Source: Sipunculus nudus (taxonomy: Eukaryota > Annelida > Sipuncula > Golfingiida > Sipunculidae). From it: a stretch of 64,000 nt of DNA. The DNA is taken from positions 53,765,624-53,829,623 of the forward strand of contig CM049308.1 of assembly GCA_026874595.1 (NCBI GenBank). The letters run 5' to 3'. A program made the position numbers and the translations under genes. Below the pieces are notes generated by a model. The model had not been told where the DNA came from, ran no database searches, and worked only from the letters and a program-made list of their open reading frames with translations. Shown here piece after piece: positions 54,152 through 64,000 of the stretch; position 1 is the first letter of the stretch, and every line of letters begins with the position of its first letter.

Positions 54152-55174
54152 ATGGCAGTAGTCTATGTTGAGCTCTTAAGAAATTAAAGGCATCACAGGC
54201 ATAGGGTCAAAAGAGTTTTTAGAGATCATTCAAACCCATTAGATTTTATGCAAGATTCGGAACTTGTTGCAAGATATAGGCTTGATAGACCAGCCATTTT
54301 GCATTTGTGTCATGAGTTGAATATACATTTGCAGAGACCTACTAGAAGATCGCAATCTTTACCTGTTTCCTTGCAAATTTTAATTTCTTTGTGCTATTAT
54401 GCAACTGGGAATTTTCAGACAGCAACAGGTGATGCTTATAATGTTGGAAAAATGAGTGTCTCAAGAAGTATAAATGCAGTAACGCTAGCATTACTGCAAC
54501 AAGTAGGGCATCATGTGTCTTTTCCTAAAACATTAGAGGAACACACCAACATCAGAAAAGCCTTTTTTGAAATAGCTGCTTTTCCTCGTGTGATAGGGGT
54601 CATAGATGGGAGTTTGATCCAAATCAAAGGTCCATCAGAAAATGAACATGTATATGTTAGTCCGAAAGGTTATCATGCACTTATTGTACAAGGAATCATG
54701 GATGCTGATTTAAAATTTATAAATTTGGTGGCAAAATGGCCAGGTAGTACCCATGATTCCTTTATATGGAATAACTGTGATTTGTCAATACAATTTGAAA
54801 GTGGAACACTGCCACAGAATATGTGGCTTTTAGGGGACAGTGGCTATCCATGCAGACCTTGGCTATTAACCCCATTGCTAAATCCAGTCACGCCTGCTGA
54901 CAGAGAGTACAACAAGGCCCATAAAAAGACCCGGTGTGTTGTAGAGAGGGCCTTTGGAGTTTGGAAGAGTCGTTTTAGGTGCTTGGACAAATCAGAGGGG
55001 CATATGATGTATTCTCCCATGCGGTGTTGTCATATCATCATTGCCACTGCAATCCTCCATAATATTTGTATAGATCAGCGCATACCTTTAATGTCTGATG
55101 TAACAGTAATAGAGGATGCAGATGAACAAATCTACGAAGGTCACAATCCAGTCGGTGGTGTACAACGCATTTGA
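54152..55174 (+). pseudogene. HARBI1-like DDE transposase of Harbinger 2, one premature stop
   Basis: A frame starting MAVVYVELLRN at 54152 meets a TAA at codon 12 (54185-54187). It then stays open in the same frame to the stop after VGGVQRI at 55172-55174. KRVFRDHSNPLDFMQDSEL, just after the stop, is the normal HARBI1 N-terminal block, which supports the upstream start. Counting from 54152 the protein would be about 340 residues. The next Met at 54248 gives 308 and lacks that block. The catalytic triad is visible: VIGVIDGSLIQI, WPGSTHDSFIW and VERAFGVWKSRFR. LLGDSGYPCRPWLL and ILHNICI also match. Unlike Harbinger 1, the gene has no introns in this region. Confidence 0.88.
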
Positions 55175-55209
55175 TTAATACATACTTCAGTGCAGAGTAA
55201 TACTTCAGC

Positions 55210-55220
55210 AAGTGATATAA
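55210..55220. repeat. Left target duplication of the non-LTR retrotransposon
   Basis: AAGTGATATAA here is repeated exactly at 60939-60949, flanking the retrotransposon. Confidence 0.85.
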
Positions 55221-55362
55221 AGTGACAGGGGGGTCACATGACACTTGAACTGTCAGGTTGAGCAGCGCATCGGCTCCAGAAGTATTTCTTAATTTTTGGA
55301 AAGTATAGACAGTCTGTGACTTCTTTTTGTCATAGAGGTGGATTTCCAGACCAGGCTAATAA

Positions 55363-56415
55363 ATGGGTGTCAGCGTTGCTGTGTGGAGGGCCAGAATTGG
55401 CTGCTTCATGCAGCCAAAGATCAAGGAAAAATTCCTGGTACCAGGCATCAGGTTGACAGGAGTGGCCTTGACCTTGTCGTTGAGGCTCGCCACTTGTCTG
55501 GCCGTGCTGATACTCCAGGGAGGGGACGTGGAGCTAAACCCGGGCCCTCCGGGGCCGAAGCAACTCAAGAAAACCCCCGGTGAGGAACAGACCACGCTAC
55601 TTTCCCATGTGAGAGTGACCAGGAGTACGAGCCAGGAACGGACAAACACAGACAAACAGGACCACCACGTCTGCCAGGTGAGCGATATTAGGGCAACCAT
55701 TGAACTAAATCCTGAGGCAAGAACCCTTATCAGTACGCAGAGTAGGCCAAGCGCTAAAAGCATTACGGTAAATGAAGAAAATGTATTAGATGTAGTGAGA
55801 GACTTAACAAATAAAATGGAAAAACTCCAAGCAGAGATAAATGAAGTTAAAGAAGAGAATAAAAGATTGAAAACAAAGGTAAACAAGTTAGAGGAACAGG
55901 CCAAAAGAGATAATCTTATTTTTTATGGAGTAGAGGAGGAAAATGGACTAGAGACATGGGCCGACTGCGAGGGAAAAGTAAGATCAATTATGAGAGATGA
56001 CATGAACCTAGAGAAAAGCGAAGGAGAGATAGAAATTGCGAGAGCGCATAGGCTACCTTGGTGAGCACCTGGTAAGCCCAGACCTATCATAGTCAAGTAT
56101 GAAAAATACAAAGATAAAGAAAAAGTGTTAATAGCTGCTAGGACTGAACTTAAAAACAAGAACTCCCAGGTGTACGTTCAAGAGGATTTTGGTGAAAGAG
56201 TGCGGGAGGCTAGAAAGAACTTAAGACCAATGATATCAGATGCAGAAAAGGAGGGAAAGAAGGCAAAGCTGAGATACGATAAATTAATCATTGACAACAA
56301 AGTGTATATCTGGGATGAGGACAATAAAGTCGTGAAATGTGTTAAGTCAAGGAACAGACCATCTGAAGTTGAGAGAGAGAACAGTCCTGTAATTCAGCCG
56401 GATAGTGTGGAATAA
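55363..56415 (+). pseudogene. LINE ORF1: 2A peptide, coiled coil, RRM-like RNA-binding region; one TGA
   Basis: The ORF1 protein is expected to bind element RNA. Codons 31-51 form a hydrophobic segment (LTGVALTLSLRLATCLAVLI), followed by GGDVELNPGP at codons 53-62. This matches the 2A consensus D-x-E-x-N-P-G-P, where ribosomes skip peptide-bond formation between Gly61 and Pro62. Codons about 135-190 are a heptad-rich coiled coil (MEKLQAEINEVKEENKRLK). KRDNLIFYGVEE and then ETWADCEGKVRSIMRDDM plus IARAHRLP look like the RRM-type domain of LINE ORF1p. A TGA at 56062 interrupts it; the same frame resumes APGKPRPIIVKY and runs to 56415. Met16 is an alternative start. Confidence 0.85.
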
Positions 56416-56459
56416 GGGTGTGGCCAAGGCCCAAATCGCAAAACTGATGACTCTATCTT

Positions 56460-57072
56460 CTTAAATGAAAACAATTCCACAATTAATGATTTTACATATA
56501 TTGACATTAACGCCAGTTCCCATACTCAAACACAAACAACCTCCAATGAAATTCTCGATGATGAAAATACATATTCATATCAATCAAATGTCTCATGTAT
56601 TGTATCGTCTGATGTTAATAGAACAAGTGTGGAGACAAGTTCAGCTGATGAATATTATGGGATCAACTTTATGTTAGAAAATGAACACTTAAGTAGATTA
56701 CCAGTAAATTTAGAATCAAGTGAAGAATTAAATGTTATCAGGGAGAATACTCTATATAACCAGAATACAAATGCTCGACAAATATCTAGTAATAGCCATA
56801 TATGTGTTTATATGTCTCCAGATGATGAGAATATTAATGTTGATATGCTGTTTTCTGATGACAATATGCATTTAAATGATGACTCTCCAAATGATACAAA
56901 TGATAACATGTTACATTTTTCTTGCTTAGATTGTCCACCTGAGGAGTTTGTTGCACAACCCTTGAACCCTGCACTGCACCCTAACATTCCCATCACTAAC
57001 AATCAAAGGATAATGGTAAGTTGTATGAAAATGACAAAACCCCTCCACAATCCGAAAATACCTTACATATAA
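56460..57072 (+). pseudogene. LINE ORF2 N-terminal extension, acidic and Asn/Ser-rich
   Basis: An open frame rich in Asn, Asp and Ser (for example LNDDSPNDTNDNMLHF) has a short Cys pair, CLDCPPEEF, and then PALHPNIPITNNQRI. It overlaps the endonuclease frame, and a shift near 57020 joins them. I recognise no domain. Asn-rich extensions ahead of the endonuclease occur in some mollusc LINEs, but function is unknown. Confidence 0.55.
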
Positions 57073-58057
57073 TAGCATGGAACGTACATGGTTTGAAATC
57101 TATTTATCAGAATCAAGAATTTCAAGAACTTATTTTAAATTATGATATAATAACTTTAACTGACACTTGGGCAAAAAATGATGATGAATTTTTAAATGAA
57201 TTTCCAGATTATCATGGCTATGCAAATGTTCGTTCTCATATGAAAGGTGGAGGAGTGCTTGTCTATATAAGAAAATCATTATTAAAATATGTCAAACATG
57301 TGATTACTACTTATATATGATTGTTGTTATTTTTGATGGTCCAAAACTAGGTTTTGATAGAGATATTTTAATGGTTGCAGTATATATTGCCCCAGAAAAC
57401 TCTACATTTTATAGGTATGTTGAAGTTAAAAATGGTATAACATTTTTAGAAGATATATTAGTAGAACTTTTGACAATTAAGATATGATGATGTGAACTTT
57501 ATAATATATTGGGGGATCTTAATGCTAGAATGGGTAACTTGAACGACTACTTGGAAGATGATTACTTGGACTGTGTTCAAATAGATGCATACAATAGTGA
57601 CTCTTTTAATTTACCTAGAAAATCAAAGGATGATACAATAAATAAATGGGGATATTCACTACAGCAACTATGCATAAGTTTAAATGTACATGTTTTAAAT
57701 GGCAGAGTGCAACCTGACTTTGAAGGAGAACTAACTTACATGTCAACACAAGGTAAATCATTAATAGATTATATTATCACTAGCTCTGATATTTTTGATA
57801 ACTTTAAAACATTTGAGGTCTTGAATGAAGACTTTTCAGACCATTTTCCAATAACAACTAAATTTAAAATTGAAAATAGAATAAATTTGGGTGAAAATAA
57901 GGATAGATATGAAGACTGGATTCAGTACCGGAGAAAAAATGATAATATATATGATGTCTTTAATGACAATGAGGTAACTCACAAAATCACAAATTTGGAA
58001 TTTATTTTAATGACAGACACAGAAAGTGGAGCAGTTCACTTGAAAAACTTTACATAA
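57021..58057 (+). pseudogene. LINE ORF2 APE endonuclease domain, broken
   Basis: The endonuclease nicks target DNA to prime reverse transcription. Motifs in order are HIIAWNVHGLKS, IITLTDTWAKND, GGGVLVYIRKSLL, MVAVYIAPENS, YNILGDLNARMGNL, LIDYIITSSD and FSDHFPITT. The residue usually Glu in the T-E-T-W box is Asp here. Stops lie at 57320 and at the TGATGATGTGA region near 57485, with a frame change between. From 57509 the frame is open to 58057. Confidence 0.85.
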
Positions 58058-58432
58058 GTCATAAAACATTTGTAAAAATGGAAAAGATGAATAATATGAA
58101 AAAAAAATCTCAACCAGAATATCACTTGCTCAAGGCTAAAAAGGAGAAAATATGAAGCTTTAAATAAATTTAGATGTACAAATAATAATTTAGATTTCAT
58201 TATATATAAACAAATAAAAGCCAAATTTAAAGCAGAATGTACCAGACTTCAAAAGGAAATAGCCAAAAGAGAGTTTGAACAATTATCTTCTTGCTCTACA
58301 GCCAATGAAATCTTTAGAAAAATGAAAACTCACAAAAGAAAGAAGGCAAACAATAATATAACTGGAGAAGAATGGATAACATTTTTTTAAAAATTATTAA
58401 CAGATAATGTAAGTAATATAAATATTAGTTAT

Positions 58433-60429
58433 ATGACTGAGATGAATAAATATGAATATTATGAACAGGTAGATGATAATATTTTTGACATGGAAGTAAA
58501 TTATAATATAAATCAAACTGAAATATCAAGACAACTATCTAAACTACAAAATGGTAAAACACCTGGACCTGATGGTATCTCTGTAGAAATATTAAAAGAA
58601 AATAAGGTTATTTTAGTACCACTTTTGGAAAAATTATTTAATCAAGTCTTCTCATGTGGACAATTTCCCGACGAATGGTCTAAAGCAATTTTATTTCCTT
58701 TGCATAAGAATGGAAATATAAATGACCCAAATAAATACAGAGGCATAGCTCTTTTAAATACAGTAGGTAAATTATTTACAAAAATTTTGAACGAATGTTA
58801 TGGGCTGAAAATCACAATAGATTTCTGGAAGAACAAGCTGGTTACAGAAGAAATTATAGTACAATAGATAATATGTTTACTTTAATGGCTTTAACCGAAT
58901 CATATTTGTCAAAGAAAAAAGGTAGATTTTATGCTATATTTATAGATTTTTCTAAAGCTTTTGACTCGATACAACATCAATTACTATTTCATGTTTGGCA
59001 TAAAATTGGAATTAGAGGGAAAACATACAACATCTTGAAATCTATGTATTCAAAGTTAAAATCTTGTGTACTGACTGAAAATGGTTTAACAGATTATTTT
59101 TCATGCACTACAGGAACTAGGCAGGGCTGCATGATCAGCCCTCTATTGTTTACATTCTTTATGAATGAATTGTATTTTATATTGCATTCTGAAGAAGAAG
59201 GTATATTTATTAGTTCAGAAACCAGATCACTTTCAATGCTTTTGTTTGCGGACGATGTTGTATGTTTCGCGGATACAGTTGGCCGGTTACAAATGCAAAT
59301 TAATAAATAAGAAACTTTCTGTGACTTATATGGAATGAAAGTTAATATGAACAAAACAAAAATTCTTGTGTTTAGAAATGGTGGTGTTTTGAGAAGATCT
59401 GAAAAATGGTATTATAAAGGAAAGCCAATTGATGTAGTTAGTAGTTATAAATATTTAGGAGGGAATTTCACAAGTTTTCTAAAATGGTCAAAAATGAAAG
59501 AACACTTAGGAATTCAAGCAAATAAAGCTGTTATTATGATTAAACAATTTATAAGTAGGTATAAACATTTAACAATTGATCAATCTCTCTTTCTTTTTGA
59601 TCGGATGGTGCTACCAATTTTATGCTATGGTAGTGAACTATGGGGCCATGAAAGTTGTGATAATATTGAATCAGTACAAAATAAATTTTGCAAGTATATT
59701 CTAAAGATTAATTATTCATCACCAACAGCTGCGGCACTTGGTGAATGTGGAAGACTGCCTTTGAAAATTCATTATGTATTTAGATGTATTAAGTATTGGA
59801 CAAAAATATTAAAAATGACACCAAACAGATATCCCAAACAATTATATTATAAGCTATATCGTCTAGACGAACTTGGAAGGAAAACTTGGGCAACAAAAAT
59901 TAAAAATCTACTTTTTTCACTTGGCTTCGGTTATATTTGGATATTTCATGACTTAGGGGATACACAACTGTTTCTGTTACAGTTGCATCAAAGGTTAAAG
60001 GATATTTATTCCCAAGAATGGTCAAACAATATTTCAAATTACAAACGTTTAGAAACATATTCAGTGTTTAAATCATTATTAACCATGGAAATGTATTTGA
60101 AAGTTGTTATGAATATTAACTACAAGACCAGTTTAGCCAAATTTAGATGTTCCTCTCATAATCTGCAAATTGAAAAAGGAAGACATGATAAGATACACTG
60201 GACAGAGAGAAATTGTCCCTTCTGTTTAAATCATGGTGAAGCTTTAGTTGAAACAGAATATCATTTTATGATAAAGTGTCCACTATATAATGATTTGAGA
60301 ATTAAATACCTTTTTAAGCATGGGAAAATATCTTTTGTATCACTTATGACAGATAAAAACCCAGCAGTCATTAATAATTTAGCAGCTTTTGTATATCATG
60401 CTTTTAAAAGAAGAAATGATCAAATATAA
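58433..60429 (+). pseudogene. LINE ORF2 reverse transcriptase and C-terminal CCHC domain
   Basis: RT motifs are KLQNGKTPGPDGISVEILKE, FPDEWSKAILFPLHKNG and YRGIALLNTVGKLFTKIL, then after a frame change near 58795 FLEEQAGYRRNYSTIDNM, AIFIDFSKAFDSIQHQLLF, TGTRQGCMISPLLFTFFMNE and LLLFADDVVCFAD. The F-A-D-D box is the catalytic pair. A TAA at 59308-59310 breaks the frame, which resumes MKVNMNKTKILVF and runs to 60429. The thumb/C-terminal region includes YKYLGGNFT, ILCYGSELWGHESCD and ECGRLPL. RNCPFCLNHGEALVETEYHF then MIKCP is a CCHC-type zinc motif near the end. Confidence 0.9.
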
Positions 60430-60938
60430 GCCAGTATTTAATTTCTTTATTTATTATTTTATTTATTTATTGTTGAAGTATTAAAGTAGCTTTCATAAAG
60501 TATACTTGTAAAATGTACTATAAAGTATTTTGGACAGATATCCTAACCTGTTAAATATTTGCGTATTTATAGATGTAAAGATATCTCTAAATGTGGATAT
60601 ATATGTGCATGTGTATGTATGTGTATATATATTTGTGCATGTATATATATATATTTATACGTGTATTTGTATGTGAGCATTGTTTAATTTGAAATATGGT
60701 ATTCTTAAATATTAATGAATACAAATATCTTATTTCTATTTATTGTACATTGCAGTAATGACCTCTTAAACTATATTATTATATTCATTGATACTTCTGA
60801 ATGCATGTATTAAGAAATTGTTTGTTTAATCAATTGTTTATTTATTACCATCATATTGTATTCTGATGGTATTATGTAATTACTTATGGAATTATGGGCC
60901 TGAGGCCTTATATTTTCAGAATAAACATTCATTCAAAA
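60430..60938 (+). other. LINE 3' untranslated region
   Basis: AT-rich, with a short alternating ATAT/GTGT stretch at 60590-60670. It ends with the sequence GGGCCTGAGGCC, an AATAAA signal at about 60920 and a short A run, just before the right target duplication. Confidence 0.75.
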
Positions 60939-60949
60939 AAGTGATATAA
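60939..60949. repeat. Right target duplication of the non-LTR retrotransposon
   Basis: AAGTGATATAA, identical to 55210-55220. Confidence 0.85.
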
Positions 60950-61098
60950 TGTTGCAGTTCTTTGTTTGCAGTTGGAATTTAAGGTACAGAACACAGCCTT
61001 GTATTCAGTCATTAAATTATGAAGGTAGTGCAAAGGAGAATTTTGCTTTGAATCTTTGAAAAACCTTATGAATGTATCCTAGAGGGATATCCACTAAT

Positions 61099-61785
61099 AT
61101 GGTGTCACTATGCAACCTTCCAGTTGAAGTGATAGAGGAAATCTGCAGCTATTTGGACTTACCAGATATTCTTGCTGTAGCAGCCATTTCAAGTCAGTTA
61201 CATACAGCTGTTCATAGTACAACACGGGTGTGGAAACTTGTGTCATTAGATTCTGTAGATGGCCCTTTATGCATCACTCAGAGTGAACTGAAAGATATCT
61301 TATTCCATCTACCCAGCATGCAAAAACTGTCACTGCCTTACCTAGAAACTGTTATCAACACGCCATGTTTAGATCTAATATTTTTCAAATATTTTGTCAA
61401 TATTAAGAAACTCACATATTTGGACATTTCAGGCTTATGGTTCTCAAGCATTGGTTTTTTGTACGAGCAGCAGACTTTGACTCATTTGATTATTGCCGAC
61501 TGCAGTACACTTGTAGATGAAGATTTCAAAGTTCTTGTAAATCTTCCTCTTAAATATTTAGATGTTTCATTTACAGCAGTGAAAGCAGAAACTCTTGTGT
61601 CAGTGTGCCCAGTACTTGAAACACTGGTAGCTCATGATATTTTGTTCACACACAAGGAACTAGAGTGTTTCTTGGCAAGCCATCCCAAAGTGAAAAGCAT
61701 CGATATTTCCCTAAATCAAGCTACCAAATTTCATTTGAAGAGGTTGAGTCAGTTGTACCCAGAATGTGCAATTAGATATGTTTGA
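61099..61785 (+). CDS. F-box / leucine-rich-repeat protein, intact single exon
   Basis: F-box proteins are substrate receptors of SCF (Skp1-Cullin-F-box) ubiquitin ligases. The start MVSLCNLPVEVIEEICSYLD at 61099 is preferred; an in-frame Met at 61072 would add nine residues. LPVEVIEEICSYLDLPDIL followed by VWKLVSL is a good F-box (residues about 6-48). The rest has LRR-like strands: LPSMQKLSLPYLETV, IKKLTYLDISGLWFS, QTLTHLIIADCSTL, LPLKYLDVSFTAV and HPKVKSIDISLNQ. It ends YPECAIRYV and the frame is unbroken over 229 codons. The TATA and exon structure upstream are unknown. It may be a host gene or retrocopy, or cargo of Harbinger 2, whose right end I could not find. Confidence 0.8.
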   Translation: MVSLCNLPVEVIEEICSYLDLPDILAVAAISSQLHTAVHSTTRVWKLVSLDSVDGPLCITQSELKDILFHLPSMQKLSLPYLETVINTPCLDLIFFKYFVNIKKLTYLDISGLWFSSIGFLYEQQTLTHLIIADCSTLVDEDFKVLVNLPLKYLDVSFTAVKAETLVSVCPVLETLVAHDILFTHKELECFLASHPKVKSIDISLNQATKFHLKRLSQLYPECAIRYV

Positions 61786-63032
61786 GAATTTGATAAACGT
61801 AACTATAGTGAAGACTTGAAATGTTATTTATTTCTTGAATTTGGTAATTTTTAAATAGGGGTTCAAGTATTTTTATAAAACATTTAGGCCTACATATATC
61901 CCTTTTTGAGAGTAGCTGATAATACTGCAGAAATGGATAACTGCATTTTCACAGTGTCTAAGGCATGCATGTTCACTCAGTAGAAAGAAAAAGGCACAAC
62001 TTTATAGTACTGTAATATGAGACTAGACTCTATTCTTTCTGTTGAATGTCAGTCAGTTTTTTTGGTACAGAAAATTGTTCATAATGATTGATAAACTTTA
62101 ACATGAATTTCAAAATGTTGAATGCATCTGTAATGCCTGGGCTACTTTAATCATTTCATTTGAAACAGAGGTTTCTTGTATTAAACATTAAAGAAAGCTG
62201 TTTTTTTTAACTTAATTTATCAACAAAATGTTTATGATGCGACAAACCTGCAGGAATCTTATTCACTCATGTCAGTGGCTACTATGGTGTATACCTTGTT
62301 GCGTACTTGATGCCCTTCACCAAAAAAAAATAAAGCATCATTAGAACCTGTAATTTTTTTTTTAATTTGGCAGAAATTGTTCATATATATATATACACAT
62401 CATGTATGTATTTCATGATAAGTATCTTTGTTAGTATATTGTTGAACTAAGTTGAGATTATTAATTTTAAATGTTTTGGGCTGTTAGAATATGCCTTAAA
62501 ACATTTAAGCTGTAAGAAGAAAGATAACAAAAAAAGAGTCATCCATGGTTAATTTAATCCAGTTGCTAAATTGTATAAGGTGTTGGAGAAAAAAAAATTT
62601 TGTTATACTGGTATCTGCTTGTTTTCAAAATGTGTTTCAAAATTATTTTGATCAAAATGTAAGGTTAGGACAATCATTTTAAGAATGGTTCCTTTTATAT
62701 TTCATAAAAGGGTAACATACCATATGCTCTACATTTACTGGTTCAAGAGAGTATAGGTGAGCCTTTTCTTTCAGAAGCAAGATTAGGAGTTGTGCACTGT
62801 TCAGTGAAAACAGGAGAAAAGCTTTCTTCTTTAATTATTATTTTAATTCAGTTTATGATAATCTGCTGGTCAGATGGAGGGGGTTTATATTGCCACCTAT
62901 AATATATAACAATTTGTAGTTTTGTATTCTTTTGGCAATAAAGAAAAGAGGGAATATGATGTGGTGTTGTCTTTGAATTGTATGCTTTTGCTAGAAATTC
63001 TACGTGTGGTCGACAATTTCATTTTCATGTAT
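61786..63032 (+). other. 3' flank of the F-box gene
   Basis: AT-rich and non-coding. AATAAA signals occur near 62328 (after a run of A, CCAAAAAAAAATAAAGCATC) and 62936 (GGCAATAAAG). Either could end the F-box transcript. I see no further gene or element in this stretch. Confidence 0.5.
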
Positions 63033-63110
63033 AAACAAGTGACCCATGGGTCATGACGCTCAGCTGCCAAGCATGACCTGTGACATCATGGACTGAGATT
63101 CACAACTTCC
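63033..63110 (+). repeat. CAAGGGACC-family terminus (5' end motif), copy E
   Basis: ATAAACAAGTGACCCATGGG followed by TCATGACGCTCAGCTGCC is a diverged copy of the family start. The matching 3' end is not in the window, so this copy may run past 64000. Confidence 0.65.
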
Positions 63111-64000
63111 AGTCAAATTTTGAAGAACCAATTTGCCAATTTGTTGAAAATTTTCTATGACAACAGAAATATATATCACCTATGTCTGGTTAAAACACAG
63201 TGAATTGATGGTCTGAGGAAAATGCATGATTGTTAAGTTATCAGGAACTATTCCAACAGCTTGCTTGAAACCTGTCAGTCTCAAAAGGAACACCACAAAG
63301 GGCAAATATAAGATCAAAATATATAGCAAAAATCAAGGAAATACATGCAAGAATTATTGAGAAACAGGTGCTTCTGTATGAATTTTTATTCAATACAAGC
63401 CAACTGTACTGCACTTTTATAAATGATGGTAATATTTATTCAGAAATATTTGACCCAATCCTTTACAAGATTACATAAATATACATCCAACTGCATTCAC
63501 TTTAACTGTTCTTGAGATAATATGATCAAAAGGAATTAAAAGATGGTTGCCTGGTGGCCATATTGGACTTCTGACAAGTCTGAAATCAGACAACAATTAT
63601 TCTCTAAATCGGACCAAACATTAAAGAAAAATTACTGAAACTGCACTGAAGAAAGAATTTCTAAGGTGGCTAACTGGCAGACATAATGGATTTCTGACAA
63701 GTATGACATTTGATATCCCACATTCTCCAATAAGAGACCAAACTTGGGGCAAATTATAGAGTAATGAATGCCCAAAATAATTGAAAAGGCATGTCCAGGC
63801 CCTCATATCAGATTTATAGATATGCAATTGTAAAAAGTGTAAGTCCAATATTTTTTATTTTCACTCTGCTTTTCAATGGGGTCAGCAGGGTAGGTAAACT
63901 GCCAAACCTGAAAGAAAAGAAATGCAGAAAGCATGACTAAGAGTCTTGAAATAAAACAAAAAGCCATCCTAAATCAAGGTACACATCCACATATTATGAG
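63111..64000. repeat. Possible body of copy E with a ~125-bp imperfect repeat
   Basis: AGATGGTTGCCTGGTGGCCA, TATTGGACTTCTGACAAGTC near 63541 and AGGTGGCTAACTGGCAGACA, TAATGGATTTCTGACAAGTA near 63663 are two diverged copies of one unit about 122 bp apart. No coding region is seen. Confidence 0.4.

Larger units (their letters stand above)
48524..55220 (+). mobile_element. PIF/Harbinger transposon, right end not found (Harbinger 2)
   Basis: The probable left end is GGCCCTGTATCTCGAAGCGT at 48524, preceded by CTG at 48521-48523, by analogy with the CAG of Harbinger 1. TATCTCGAAGCGTTCG is repeated as TATCTCGAAGCATTCG 84 bp inside (48615). It contains a spliced Myb/SANT-like gene and a single-exon HARBI1-like transposase, both on plus. 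A CAAGGGACC element (copy C) lies in the Myb intron, and a non-LTR retrotransposon is inserted just past the transposase. I found no matching right inverted repeat before 64000, so the end is lost or outside the window. Confidence 0.75.
55221..60938 (+). mobile_element. Non-LTR retrotransposon (APE-type LINE) with 2A-carrying ORF1
   Basis: 5.7 kb, flanked by an 11-bp target duplication. ORF1 carries a 2A peptide, a coiled coil and an RRM-like region. ORF2 has an apurinic-like endonuclease, reverse transcriptase and a C-terminal CCHC. The tail ends TTCAGAATAAACATTCATTC and a short A run, giving an AATAAA-type signal. Domain order suits CR1/L2-like and related APE-clade elements, but I cannot fix the clade from sequence alone. 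The near-complete length and perfect target duplication suggest a relatively recent insertion, although ORF1 and ORF2 both contain stops. Confidence 0.9.

Noticed and set aside
54248..55174. Domesticated host HARBI1 gene
   Set aside because: A paired Myb/SANT-like gene, a candidate transposon end at 48524 and disabling mutations fit a transposon better. Domestication would need conserved synteny, which I cannot test.

Overview
This is a eukaryotic window, AT-rich and built almost entirely of transposable elements in several layers of nesting and decay. There is no bacterial-style gene organisation, no CRISPR array, and I recognise no rRNA or tRNA gene. The mix of elements (Helentron with endonuclease, Harbinger, tyrosine-recombinase retroelements, a 2A-carrying non-LTR retrotransposon, and ACGG-repeat families ending in a TCAGCTGAGCTA hairpin) suggests a marine invertebrate, most likely a mollusc and possibly a bivalve. 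That assignment is inference from repeat style. One plausible host-type gene is present, an intact single-exon F-box/leucine-rich-repeat ORF at 61099-61785, plus one PHD-finger exon (23390-23658) split by a retrotransposon.

Layout. 1-3,500: AT-rich repeats, palindromic GGTGGCGCCACC repeats, a 43-bp minisatellite and GA repeats. 3.5-8.2 kb: a dead Helentron (Pif1-like helicase plus endonuclease), internally duplicated and followed by a ~163-bp tandem array. 8.4-12.4 kb: remnants of a dispersed family called here the CAAGGGACC family, and a second GGTGGCGCCACC cluster. 12.4-18.4 kb: YR element 1, a DIRS/Ngaro-like retroelement (SGNH-like tail, gag, RT, inverted RNase H) with a 1.9-kb CAAGGGACC element (copy A) inside its RT. 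18,845-23,385: a Ty3/Gypsy element with both 220-bp LTRs and a GCAA target duplication, inserted into the PHD exon. 24.0-26.9 kb: a Gypsy fragment, then YR element 2. 26.9-28.1 kb: hAT remains. 28.6-29.8 kb: a satellite-bearing element with six ~179-bp repeats. 30-40.3 kb: YR element 3, including its tyrosine recombinase; its 3' repeats are split by a complete 6.1-kb Harbinger (33,958-40,055) with CAG target duplications and an apparently intact three-exon transposase. 40.4-47 kb: hAT and Gypsy fragments, with CAAGGGACC copy B inside a hAT remnant. 47.3-48.1 kb: a third GGTGGCGCCACC array. 48.5-55.2 kb: a second Harbinger, with CAAGGGACC copy C in its Myb-gene intron and a 5.7-kb non-LTR retrotransposon (55,221-60,938) near its 3' side. 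61.1-64 kb: the F-box gene, its 3' flank and another CAAGGGACC terminus.

How the parts work together. Each Harbinger pairs a Myb/SANT-like DNA-binding protein with a HARBI1-like DDE nuclease; in that family the two act jointly on the element ends. The YR elements combine gag, RT/RNase H and a tyrosine recombinase that integrates a circular DNA copy. The retrotransposon ORF1 begins with a 2A translational-skipping signal joined to a signal-like hydrophobic segment. Two repeat families show short subterminal inverted repeats and a 3' hairpin, the architecture of non-autonomous Helentron relatives. Nearly all element genes carry stops or frameshifts; the first Harbinger's transposase is the main exception. 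Relative ages can be read from the nesting: YR1, YR3, the hAT remnant, the PHD exon and Harbinger 2 are each older than the element inserted in them.
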